Source: Acanthosepion esculentum (lineage: Eukaryota; Mollusca; Cephalopoda; Sepiida; Sepiidae). Taken from it: a stretch of 64,000 nt of DNA. Shown in pieces: positions 10,430 through 19,869 of the stretch (position 1 is the first letter of the stretch; each line of letters starts with the position of its first letter). The stretch covers positions 23,855,690-23,919,689 of the forward strand of contig OZ038495.1 in NCBI GenBank assembly GCA_964036315.1, written 5' to 3'. The notes below the pieces were generated by a model that ran no database searches, was not told the DNA's origin, and was given only the letters and a program-made list of their open reading frames with translations. Position numbers and translations under genes: made by a program.

Positions 10430-11600
10430 TTAAGGGCGGATGCATTTATTTCTCTCCACAACTTCGTAGCTCTTAGTAAGATCTGTCTTTTTTGGTATCT
10501 CTTCTAATCTCTGTTCTGCCAAACATTTCCAAAATCTTGGTAGGCAGCTAATTGCTGTTTTCCTCTGTTCGTCTTGTGCCGTGAGTATCAATTTCCTGAA
10601 GCCTTCATTCCACAATATGTTCCCTAGAAATGTCAATTGTCTCTTTCTGATTCTAAGTACAAGTGTCCTTTTTGTTTCCATTTTTCTTAAAACTTCGTCG
10701 TTACTCATTCTGTCGAATCCCATTTCCGTTTTCACCAGTTTCTTCTTCCGTGAGGAGATTGTCCAGCATCCACTGCCATATAGGAGGACCGATATTGCAT
10801 AATAATTCAGTACATTCTTCTTTGTTCCTAACGAAAATTTCCCGTTTCTTAATTCTATGCTTAGCTTTTAAAAGGCTTCTTTCGCTATTCCAATACGTAT
10901 TTTGTATTTTGGTGTCGCATTTTCCATCCTTTGTTAAAACACTTCCTCGATATTTAAAATTTTGTAATCGCTTCATTTTGGTGCTTCCAATTCGTAGTTC
11001 GAGTCATAGGCCGTTCCTTTTGCTGATAATCACACGCTCCGTTTTCTCACAAATGATGTTTAGTCCGTTCTTCTTGCTTTACTTTATTACCTTCTGTAAG
11101 AGTTCCTGTAGTTCCCTTTCTGTGTCTGCTACCAACACTGTGTAATTTGCATATCTTATGTTGTTAGGACCGTGTCCAGCAATACCGAATCCTGGTAGGA
11201 CTTCTAATTCTGTCAGGATCGCCTCACTGTAAAGGTTGAATGTCTGGTGAGACGACACATCCTTGTCTTACGCCCATTTCTATTTTTATGCATTTACTGA
11301 ATTCATTTTATATCCATATGCAGGCAAATAAATCAAGGTTACCTAGAAGTTCTAACAGTTCTTTGTGACGTACTTTATCAAATCCTTTAGGATAATCTAT
11401 AAATATGGGTATACATCCTTTTGCACTTGTATTACTCTTTCTCTTATCATTCTGACAATATCATATTCCTTGTTCCAGTGTCTTTAACGAAACCGTTCTG
11501 TTCTTGTCTGATTTCCAGTATAATTCAATTACATGTTCTGTTCATCAGAATTCGGATGATAAGTTTTGTTATCTGGCTCATTAGGCTGATTGTCTGATAG
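10430..11600 (-). mobile_element. RTE-like LINE, 5'-truncated and decayed, antisense-intronic copy
   Basis: Minus-strand coding remnants run from reverse transcriptase motifs (VRQGCV near 11260; KFKYRGSVLTKDGKCDTKIQ near 10960-10900) into a C-terminal stretch with KMETKRTLVLRIRKRQLTF and ILWNEGFRKLIL (about 10700-10580). This C-terminal stretch is the hallmark of an endonuclease-reverse transcriptase family common in marine invertebrates, probably RTE. Several frameshifts and stops break it, and no endonuclease domain remains. It lies in the intron between the 9724 and 11678 exons, in the same orientation as the host gene. Related pieces lie at 39190-39350, 40155-40385 and 56770-57063. Confidence 0.8.
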
Positions 11601-11677
11601 AGTTAGCATTTATTTGCACTTGGTTTCTTAAGCAGCGCTACGGCAGACAAACATAAAAATATATCAGAGATACTTAC

Positions 11678-11900
11678 GTCACTGATGATTGTTGTTTGAA
11701 ATATTGATTTATCATAAACCCAAGAGATACAATTACTCAGAGTCTGGTTTCCCAGAACGCTTTTGTTGAGATAAAGATAGCAGCTGCTGTACTCTGGTTT
11801 CTCGTCTACCCTCTCCTCCGGTATGTATTCTTTAATAAGTTTTGCGTGGGCTTCGCTTTGGATTTTATAAGTGTCATTTGCCAAATCAGGAATAGCACAC
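11678..11900 (-). CDS. SLC22-like transporter gene A, extracellular loop exon
   Basis: This exon encodes about 74 residues of the large extracellular loop between TM1 and TM2. It starts CAIPDLANDTYKIQSEAH and ends SWVYDKSIFQTTIISD. The YDKS-F-(S/T)T motif just before FNLxC is diagnostic of SLC22 members. Three potential N-glycosylation sites (NDT, NKS, NQT) and conserved cysteines (C-AIP, SSC, NC) fit the glycosylated, disulfide-bonded loop of the family. The acceptor TAAAG precedes 11900 and the donor GTAAGTA is at 11677-11671. It needs two bases from an upstream exon, so TM1 and the start codon lie to the right but were not found. Confidence 0.93.
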
Positions 11901-11956
11901 CTTTATCGGAAACAGAAAAATAAAATGATTTTTAATAATCAATCGAATAACTAATT

Positions 11957-11958
11957 TC

Positions 11959-12034
<76 letters not shown>
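11957..12034. repeat. (ATT)n microsatellite
   Basis: About 26 copies. It adjoins an R4-like LINE tail at 12035 (minus orientation), where it reads as (TAA)n following the element's 3' end. Confidence 0.95.
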
Positions 12035-12035
<1 letters not shown>

Positions 12036-12140
12036 GTTTTGTCTTTGCTTTGTGTAGAACGAATTTCCCCAAGTCTCAACTAGAGACTTCAAGAGACAAC
12101 AATTTTTTTTAAACAGATGTGATGCCATGCATCAGGGAGA
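12035..12140 (-). mobile_element. R4-like LINE 3' tail fragment
   Basis: The minus-strand sequence GTCTCTAGTTGAGACTTGGG followed by GGAAATTCGTTCTACACAAA resembles the 3' untranslated end of the long R4-like element (GTCCCTGGGCGGGACCCGG and GAAATGTG). It ends against the (ATT)n array. It is strongly diverged and lies tail-out against the copy at 12150-12404. Confidence 0.6.
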
Positions 12141-12149
12141 AAAATATTT

Positions 12150-12402
12150 AACTGATTGATTGGAAAAAGTTCTGATAGACCCATTAAAGGGATTTCTAGT
12201 GGCCTATGCGTTGAGGAAATGCAAAAATTGTACTCAAATTACAGCTCACACATTACGAAGGGTTTTACCTATGAAAAATGTGTATGACTTAGTTTTTTTA
12301 TTTTACGAAAATGATCACTGGAAAATGTCATGAAGCCATTTCTAACCTTATGTCTCTAGTTGGGACCCGGAAGGAAATGTGTATACAACAGAAATCTAAG
12401 AA

Positions 12403-12404
<2 letters not shown>
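12150..12404 (+). mobile_element. R4-like LINE 3' tail fragment
   Basis: The segment aligns along its length with 16511-16741 of the long copy. Shared words include CACATTACGAAGGG, CATTTCTAACCTTA, GGGACCCGGAA and GGAAATGTGTA. It is 5'-truncated and followed directly by an (AAT)n array at 12405-12452. Confidence 0.85.

Positions 12405-12452
<48 letters not shown>
12405..12452. repeat. (AAT)n microsatellite
   Basis: About 16 copies, immediately downstream of an R4-like 3' end. Confidence 0.95.
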
Positions 12453-12453
<1 letters not shown>

Positions 12454-12904
12454 TAGCTATATTGAAAGTTTCTTATATAACCTTTAGTATGAATTTTAAT
12501 ACCTTACATTTTCCTATTTTTTTATTTGCTAAGTAACGTAATTTCAATTTTATTGTAAATGCGTTCCCGTTATACCGTTATTTTGTTTCGTTTTTACTTC
12601 TAGTCAATTTGTCTATTTTTATCGTTAAATTTTTTAAGCGACAAGAATAATAACAGCAACAATAGTAATAATAATAATATTAATAAAATTTTATTTTATA
12701 CTTATGATAATTTAAAAATATATATATACACACACAGAGGTACATATATAAGAACAACATTTATAACAATAATTATTCTAATAATCTTATATTTCTTTAT
12801 TTTATTTTATTAATAGTATTTAAAAGATATATATAGCATTATATCGACACATATAATTTCGAACTGTTTACTCCGACATCCAGCAAAAAAAAAAAAAAAA
12901 AAAA
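12453..12904. other. AT-rich spacer
   Basis: No coding potential. It contains short TAA runs near 12665-12690 and a poly(A) tract at 12886-12903 just before the first readable R4-like sequence. The exact 5' end of that element lies somewhere here. Confidence 0.6.
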
Positions 12905-13366
12905 TATCCCCTTGGCGGTCAAGGTTAAAACGCAAATCTCTAACAATTTTAACGAATACGAATGAAATTTCATACCGGATCGGTCGTCTCCCGGGTCAAC
13001 AAGGGCCGCGTCTCTCAGAGAGGAGCCAGTCTGAGGACAAAAAATCTGTTACTGGAACAAACTCCTCCACGAACGAAGAGATACTAGGTCACCAAAACCG
13101 GATTATTGCCAACCTTGGACCAAGCGACTCAATACCAAATCGACTAATAAAAAGAAAACGAACTAAATGGACCCGCGAAGAGTATCGACAAGTCATGACA
13201 TCTTTCTTCACTGCTCTCGAAACCCCAGCAAAGAACACCACCAATCAAACATACCAAATATGGAGAAGTATGGTGGGAAATGATATAAGACCTAACCTCA
13301 ATCCAAACTGCTTTCTAATGTCCGTAGGGACATTATGCGAAACAACAGACTCTCAAAGACAGAAAT
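12905..13366 (+). pseudogene. R4-like ORF, N-terminal Myb part (frame 1)
   Basis: This frame is open from at least 12905 without an early ATG; the first in-frame ATG is at 13195. Residues include RIGRLPGQQGPRLSERSQSE and then RTKWTREEYRQVMTSFFTAL with IWRSMVGNDIRPNL. The tryptophan spacing, WTREE about 35-40 residues before IWR, fits a Myb/SANT-type helix-turn-helix used by R2-like elements for DNA contact. A one-base shift near 13305 moves the continuation (SNVRRDIMRNNRLS) into the frame of the main ORF. Lack of an initiator ATG is known for R2-type proteins, which are released from longer transcripts. Confidence 0.75.
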
Positions 13367-16300
13367 AGATAGGATAAAATTAAATATAAGACAAAATACT
13401 ATGATCCATCACTCAAAATGTAATGAGATGAATGTAGATATAAGTAGTGTGACAGAGGATGAGGTAAAAACTAAAACAAATGAAATACGAAATAACCTAC
13501 CAGGAAATAAAATCAAAGACTCTATCTTAAACACAACCTGCAGTTCTCCAGACAATGTTTCTGAAGATGACTCCAGGTACATTATGTTAGAATTCCTTGA
13601 AAACCACAAAGCGGAAATCACCGAAGCGAAAAACCACGTAATCCAAGTACTCAGCAAAGTAACTTTCATACAGTTGTCAGAAAGAGACCAGCTACCCAAA
13701 ATCCACATGACGAATTCCAACAAGCATATTGTGAAAATATACAACGCTGCTCTGGAAACACTGTTAACAGATAAACCACCGGGAAAAATCACAGAAATTA
13801 ACAACGTAATATACGCAACAGCTTTAGCAGCGACTCTGAAGCTTGGGATCAAGACAATAAATAAAGTTAACAGACGTAGAGAACCAGCTTGGAAAGCAAA
13901 ATTGTTACGAGAAATAAAACAAATCAGATGTGAGCTTTCTATATTAGATGAGCTCACCAGAAACCCTAATATTTCCACGCGCAAGTGCAAAAAGATCAAG
14001 AGGAAACACAAAATTAAATCACTACTTGACATTCCACCAACCACGGAAATGCTGAAGCAGAAACTTCAGCTAAAAGCACAGAGAACAAGGCGATACGAAA
14101 AACGTTGCAGGTTCTATCGCCAAAATAAAATATTCCAAACGGACCTTAAGAAATTTTACAGGGAAATTGGAAAAAAACCTATACATGTCGAAAGGCCACC
14201 ATCGATTGATACTGTACAGACATTTTGGGAAAATATTTGGAGCAGCCCGAAGGAATATAACCCAAAAGCTGAATGGATCCGGTGTGAAGAAGAACGAATG
14301 TTGGATACACCTCTGCAAGAATGGGAAAATATATCCACAGATGATGTTAGGCAAGCTCTAACGAAATCGCAAAAATGGAAATCCCCAGGAAATGACAAGG
14401 TTCCCAATTTCTGGCTTTATCATCTCTCGTCTATCCACAAAATACTTGCGGAAACATTATCAACGCTTGTAAATAATCCCAATAAAATCCCGGAATGGAT
14501 TACTGAAGATATTACATACCTCATACCAAAAACAAATGAAACAGATGACCCGAAAAATTATCGACCGATAACATGTCTCTCCACAACGTATAAGTTGATC
14601 ACGTCTGTCATGACGAACCGTGCTTACTCCTTTTTAGAAACAAACAGCATTCTTCCACTGGAACAGAAGGGATGCAGGAGGGGTTCATATGGCTGCAAAG
14701 ACCAATTACTAATAAATAAAATGATTCTGGAAAATTGCAGGAGCAGACGTAGAAATCTCAGTGCAGCGTGGATTGATTATCGTAAAGCTTTTGACAGTGT
14801 TCCACATTCTTGGATCCTTAAGACTTTGGAAATGTACAAAGTCTCCCCTGTGGTATTAAATTTCCTTAAGCACAGCATGGGAATGTGGAACACCAAACTA
14901 TACCTTAGTCACACCAGGGGCACTGCCATATCCAACCGACTAAATATCCGACGTGGAATCTTTCAAGGAGACTCTTTGTCTCCACTTCTGTTTTGTTTGT
15001 CCTTACTCCCCCTTACGCATGAACTGAATAACAGTAGCTATGGCTACAAAATAAATAACAACATATTCAATCACCTACTATACATGGATGATCTCAAACT
15101 CTTTGCCAAAGACGACAATGAGTTGAAGGGTCTACTTAATATTGTAAAATACTTTAGTGACGACATATGCATGAGCTTCGGATTAGATAAATGTGCTAAA
15201 GTAACATTTAAGAAAGGTAGAATTTTAGAAGCACCCTTAATAGATTTAGATTTTGCCATGAAGATTAGAGAATTGGAGCCTGGTGAAGCTTATAAGTACC
15301 TAGGAATTAGTGAGGGAGATGGCATACAACACTCCCAAATGAAAGAGAAGGTAAGAAAGGAGTACTACAGGCGTGTACGCCTGGTACTAAATACCGAGCT
15401 AAACTAAAAAAAACGAATATCAGCTATAAACACCTTAGCTGTTCCTGTGGTGCAATACAGCTTTAATGTACTTAACTGGACCATAGCTGAAATTAAGCGA
15501 ATGGACGCCAAAACGAGAAAGCTCCTCACTTGCTACCGCATGCATCATCCCAAAGCTGATAATGATCGCCTGTATGTGCCCAGATCAGAAGGAGGCAGAG
15601 GACTAGTTCAACTAGAACTATCCTACAAAAGTACAACAATTGGCCTCCAAAGCTATTTGGAAAATACAGAAGACTGGATGATGGTATGTGTCAAGGAACA
15701 TGAAAGTAGTAAGTGTCTCTACTCTGTAGTAAAGGAAGCCGAAAAATTCAAAAAAGAGCTTCAAATGGGCACAGAAATTCAAATACATCACTGTACACCG
15801 GCTAAAGCTGCAAAAAACTTAAAAAAGAATGCAAAGAGAAATGCGACCGACCAGATAAAGAAACAATGGCAAAATAAACCGCTCCATGGCCAATACTCTG
15901 CCCGTACCAAACAAGCAGACGTAGACATAAACCGCACCCATCAGTGGCTACGTAGTGCAGGGTTGAAAGGTGAAACTGATGGTTTTATCATTTCTGCACA
16001 AGACCAATGCTTGTTAACTAGGAATTATCAAGCACATATACTAAAATACTGTGTTAGCCCAAGATGCAGATTCTGTGACAAATATCCAGAAACCATTGAT
16101 CATCTTATATCAGGTTGCACGATATTGGCACCCACGGAATATAAAACCCGGCATGACAGAGTGGGCCAATATCTGCACTGGAAAATTTGCAACTCCTATG
16201 GGAAGGAAACTGGATGAAATTGGTACGAACACCACCCTGACCCGGTTACGGAGATAGGACCTGTTACAATTCTATGGGACTACACAATACACACTGACAG

Positions 16301-16631
16301 AACAATCAAAGCCAACCGCCCAGACATTGTTATTAAAGACCACAAACAAAATAAGTGCCTCCTTATTGATATGGCAGTCCCTGCAGACTGCAATGTGTCT
16401 TTGAAGATATTCAAAAAACTGTCAAAATACAAGGACCTTGAAATCGAAATCTCAAAAATGTGGCACATGGGAACATCAACAATTCCTGTTGTAGTTGGAG
16501 CCCTTGGACTGGTTGGAAAAGATTCCAGTAGGCTGATTGAAGGGATCCCTGGAAGTCCATGCCTCAAAGAGATACAAAAAATTGTTCTGACAAGTACAGC
16601 CCACACTTTACGAAGGGCTTCATCTATGTAA
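13335..16631 (+). pseudogene. R4-like ORF: reverse transcriptase and REL endonuclease (two stops)
   Basis: One frame runs through this span, interrupted by TAA at 15405-15407 and TGA at 16215-16217. The RT core includes NYRPITCLSTTYKLITSVM, AAWIDYRKAFDSVPH, FQGDSLSPLLF and the catalytic YMDDLKLFAK (about 15082-15111), where MDDLK is typical of R4/Dong/Rex6 rather than R2 itself. Downstream, CRFCDKYPETIDHLISGC (about 16069-16122) is the C-x2-C-x8-H-x4-C motif. RPDIVIKD then LLIDMAVP (16317-16385) is the PD...D active site of the restriction-like endonuclease. The final 60 residues (WHMGTSTIPVVVG to LRRASSM) are conserved in the short tail copies at 32 kb. The protein acts by nicking target DNA and reverse transcribing its RNA there. 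Confidence 0.92.
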
Positions 16632-16741
16632 TTATTATTTTTTTTTTTGCAGTGGAAAGTGTCATGATGCCATTTCTAACCTTAGGTCCCTGGGCGGGAC
16701 CCGGAAAGAAATGTGTAAACGCCAGATATCAAAGGAAATAA

Positions 16742-17112
16742 AAATAATAATACTAATAATAATACTAAGGGATCCCCAGGAGAGAGAAAATAAAACAATG
16801 AAGAGGGTATTTTATTTACCTGACTTTCACTCAAGTGCAGGTTCTCTTTCTATGTGATACTATCTGGAAGATGAGTTGCTCGTAGCAGAGATATTTACTA
16901 AGAATTTCTACTAAAGAAAATGAGACAAAAAATTACTTGATCTTTTTGTAATGTATCTACCTGTTCCTATTATTATGAATAGTTTAATCAATCTTTTCTC
17001 TTGACAACTAAATATTTACATATTGTATTGAGATGTAAAGAGAATGAGAATAATATATTTTAATGAATATAGAACATCAGTTCTACCTGACTGTCTAACC
17101 CCAAAGGGTTAG
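16742..17112. other. TAA tract and unassigned spacer
   Basis: A degenerate TAA tract fills 16742-16767. The rest is AT-rich with no recognised feature up to the solo LTR. The last five bases (17108-17112, GTTAG) are its target duplication. Confidence 0.7.
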
Positions 17113-17347
17113 TGTTATGGTCCAGGTTAGGACCAAGGAAGAACAACACGAACACAAGAGTAGAAATAACGAAGATATATTACACGGAATAATAATACAA
17201 GATGTGGAAGGGGTTAGTATGACTGTCAGTCTGGTTTGGAGTCAACTACTATCGGCTCGACTCGATTCGTTCCTCTCTCTTGAGAGGCGTAGTATACATA
17301 GTGTTAGGAAGAGTTCATTCTGTAGTTATAGGTAAGGACCCATAACA
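17113..17347. mobile_element. Solo LTR of the Ty3/gypsy family at 19.6-24.1 kb
   Basis: 235 bases, TGTTATGG...CCATAACA, nearly identical to the two LTRs at 19567-19801 and 23904-24138. GTTAG occurs on both sides (17108-17112 and 17348-17352) as a five-base target duplication. Recombination between the LTRs of an older insertion explains it. Confidence 0.97.
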
Positions 17348-17519
17348 GTTAGATACCGAATCAGGCCTAATGACCTAATAGTCACAATTCCTGTTACATC
17401 TCGCTGTTTTTGAAAATTGCAAAAAAAACAAACAAAAAAACAAAACAAAAAACAAAAACATTTATCACATGCCAATTAACATTTTCAGCTCCCATTTTCA
17501 TGAAATTTAATTCTACTAG

Positions 17520-18400
17520 ATGCGTTCGAAAAATACCGACTTTATTTTTTCCCGGCCAAAATTAATGCCGCGTAGGCAAAATCATTTTATTGAGAGGTGA
17601 TGCCACCCTTCTTGCGCATGCGATTGTTATGCCTAGAGTACAGACGTGTAGTGCGCGCCCGTCAGATTTTCGTTTCCCCGCAAGATGACCGAATGGATCG
17701 AGCAGAGATATTGCATCAAGTTTTGCCAAAAGCTTAAGGATAATCATGTTCAAATCATCCAGAAGATTCATCAGGCCTTTAGAGGTGATCCCATGGGCAA
17801 AACTCAGATCAAGGAGAGGTACAAACACTTCAAACGTAGTTGCACCTCAATAAAGAGCGAGGAACGCTCAGGCAGGCCATTCACAAACCTAAGCGAGGAG
17901 ACGATTGAGAAGGTTCGGCGAATAGTAAAACTGCCGTGCAATAATGCTGGAAATTTTTTACGATATAGAAATAAACACAGAAGCAACGCATTCCATTTTA
18001 TCGGAGGATTTGTGCACGAGGTGAGTGTTGGCGAAATTTTTCCCGCTCATTCCACCCACATAATCCAAACTTTCCTGGTCAAGAACAGGAGACCACTTGT
18101 TCGACAGGATCCCTACTCTCCCGACTTGGCACCGTGTGACTTCTAGTTCTTCCCCAACCTGGAAACCAAACTGAAAGGGAAGTGATTTGAGTTGCGAGAG
18201 GAAATTATGAGAAAAGCGACGACGGAGCTCCATATGATTGCAGAGAAAGCGCTACAGAGGTGTTACCAGCAGATGTAGAACCGCTGTGAGAAGGGTGTGA
18301 ACTCCCAACGGGAGTATTTTGTAAGTGATTAAATAACATTTGTGAATACACAATTTTTTTGTGTCCAAAGATCGAATTTCTTGAACTCGTCTCATAAATA
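17520..18400 (+). mobile_element. Decayed mariner-type transposon
   Basis: The coding remnant starts MTEWIEQRYCIKFCQKLKDN at 17685, followed by IHQAFRGDPMGKTQIKERYK and RSGRPFTNLSEETIEKVRRI. These are the paired helix-turn-helix domains of a mariner transposase with the GRP linker. Much of the catalytic domain is missing. FLVKN and YSPDLAPCDF (18085-18146), which hold the third catalytic aspartate, reappear after a scrambled stretch. The C-terminal part runs on in the same orientation to about 18350. The ends are weak imperfect inverted repeats (GTTCGAAAAATACCGA and GTTCAAGAAATTCGAT). Confidence 0.82.
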
Positions 18401-18999
18401 TCAGTCAATATTTTTATCTTTCAGAAATCATTGATTATGGCACCTGAATTCCCTACTGTACCCGTAGTCATAATCTTTAGGATATTGATAAAAATATCGA
18501 TCAGGAACATTACTTTTTATCTTCAGTACGTTTTTAATTTTTTCAACACCTGGTGTGAATTTAAACATTGACGTCTTAATCAAAAGACAGTTTTTCTACT
18601 GCTGGTATGTAAGATCAAAATCCATACAGTATCATGTACATTAAAAACAAAAATACATAACCTTGTTAAGAAAAATGAATTTTTAAACGTCATTCTATTC
18701 TGTGTACCTGAATCAATATTACATATTTGATTTTATTCATTTCACTCCTAAGCAAGGATTCAGGAAGATGGATGGTGGTTGGCGTTTTCATTTCAAACTC
18801 TTTTTAGCAAATACATTACTTGCATAGGCGATACTACTCCCTCAAACTTCTGCTGAATACCGGCAAATTTAACATTCTTCCATGAAGGTTTTTCTTGCAA
18901 CAGTTCCATTCCATCATGTGACTCATAGAATGTGGCCTCTGTCTCCAGTAACATCGTAATGGCCGTAATGAACGAAAACCACTCGCTTTCGGGACGTTA
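18401..18999. other. Unassigned spacer
   Basis: No coding region recognised. 18780-18990 is less AT-rich and may be an old repeat. Confidence 0.5.
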
Positions 19000-19545
19000 T
19001 TTAATCATTTCGCCCCAAGCAAGGCAATAAAACCACTAAGGCGCAAGATGTTACGGATTGTAAGTGAATATGAGAAAAACTACTATTAATGAGAGATGAC
19101 TATAAAAGAAGAGGAATTAAGAAGATAGAAGATACAAATTTAATTTTTTGAAGATCAAAGTTGACTGGGATGCAAGAAGCTGGAAGTGAGAAGTGCGATA
19201 AAAGAAGCTGTTAGCAAAGAACTTAAGACTAAATTTAACCATTTCAACTGTAAAATAATGAAACCGTATCGCCAATTTAGTACTGCGCTTAAATTCATAA
19301 AGTCTAGTTACCATAACGGAAATTTAATCGGAACAATTACCATGAAGGTATTTACAGAGAAGATACGTTACGGTTGTAGAAAAGGGACTGAAGTCCAGAT
19401 GTCAGGTCAGGACCAGTAATATTGCAGATTCTTCGTTGGACGTTATCAAACATTTCTCAGGAGCACAAGACCAGATGCACCAGCAATATTAAAAGCATAG
19501 ACGAATGTTAGACTTATAAATATGTAAGATTAATTCTGGCTAGAA
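19000..19545 (-). mobile_element. Jockey-like LINE 3' fragment
   Basis: Minus-strand remnants match the C-terminal part of the long copies at 36-38 and 59-61 kb: YCWCIWSCAPEKC near 19490, SVNTFMVIVPIKF, then RLYEFKRSTKLAIRFHYFTV and FFYRTSHFQLL. The 3' end has the family tail GCTTGGGGCGAAATGATTAA near 19010. The copy is 5'-truncated and frameshifted. Confidence 0.82.
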
Positions 19546-19566
19546 AAATGGTCTAGCATGACATAG

Positions 19567-19801
19567 TGTTATGGTCCAGGTTAGGACCAAGGAAGAACAA
19601 CACGAACACAAGAGTAGAAATAACAAAGATATATTACACGGAATATTAATACAAGGTGTGGAAGGTGTTAGTATGACTGTCAGTCTGGTTTGGAGTGAAC
19701 TACTATCGGCTCGACTCGATTCGTCCCTCTCTCTTGAGAGGCGTAGTATACATAGTGTTAGGAAAAGTTCATTCTGTAGTTATAGGTACGGACCCATAAC
19801 A
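19567..19801 (-). repeat. 3' LTR of the gypsy-type element
   Basis: 235 bases ending in the inverted words TGTTATGG and CCATAACA. Confidence 0.97.
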
Positions 19802-19832
19802 CCCCCCTCCCAAGCTTTTACCTCGCAGGGGT
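19802..19832 (-). other. Polypurine tract of the gypsy-type element
   Basis: On the minus strand the bases just before the 3' LTR read CTTGGGAGGGGGG, the expected plus-strand primer. Confidence 0.85.
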
Positions 19833-19869
19833 CTTTAATATTTTTTCCTCTTCGGATTAATCATCAAAA

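Larger units (their letters stand above)
12905..16741 (+). mobile_element. Nearly full-length R4/Dong-type LINE
   Basis: A non-LTR retrotransposon with the domain order of the R2/R4 superfamily: an N-terminal Myb-like DNA-binding region, reverse transcriptase, a CCHC motif, and a C-terminal restriction-enzyme-like endonuclease. It therefore differs from the Jockey and RTE copies nearby, which use an AP-type endonuclease at the N-terminus. The 3' untranslated end, from 16632 to 16741, stops at an AATAATAAT tract. Dong of the silkworm, an R4-clade member, is known to insert in TAA repeats, and this copy and its relatives show the same habit. The reading frame is broken by one frameshift near 13305 and two in-frame stops, so the copy is dead but young. 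Confidence 0.92.

Noticed and set aside
10663..11145. 160-codon plus-strand open frame
   Set aside because: Antisense shadow of the RTE-like LINE; no motif of its own.
13409..14044. 211-codon minus-strand open frame
   Set aside because: Antisense shadow of the R4-like ORF, whose motifs are on the plus strand.
17117..17335. 72-codon frame repeated at 19571 and 23900
   Set aside because: It is LTR sequence read as protein; the repetition comes from the LTRs.
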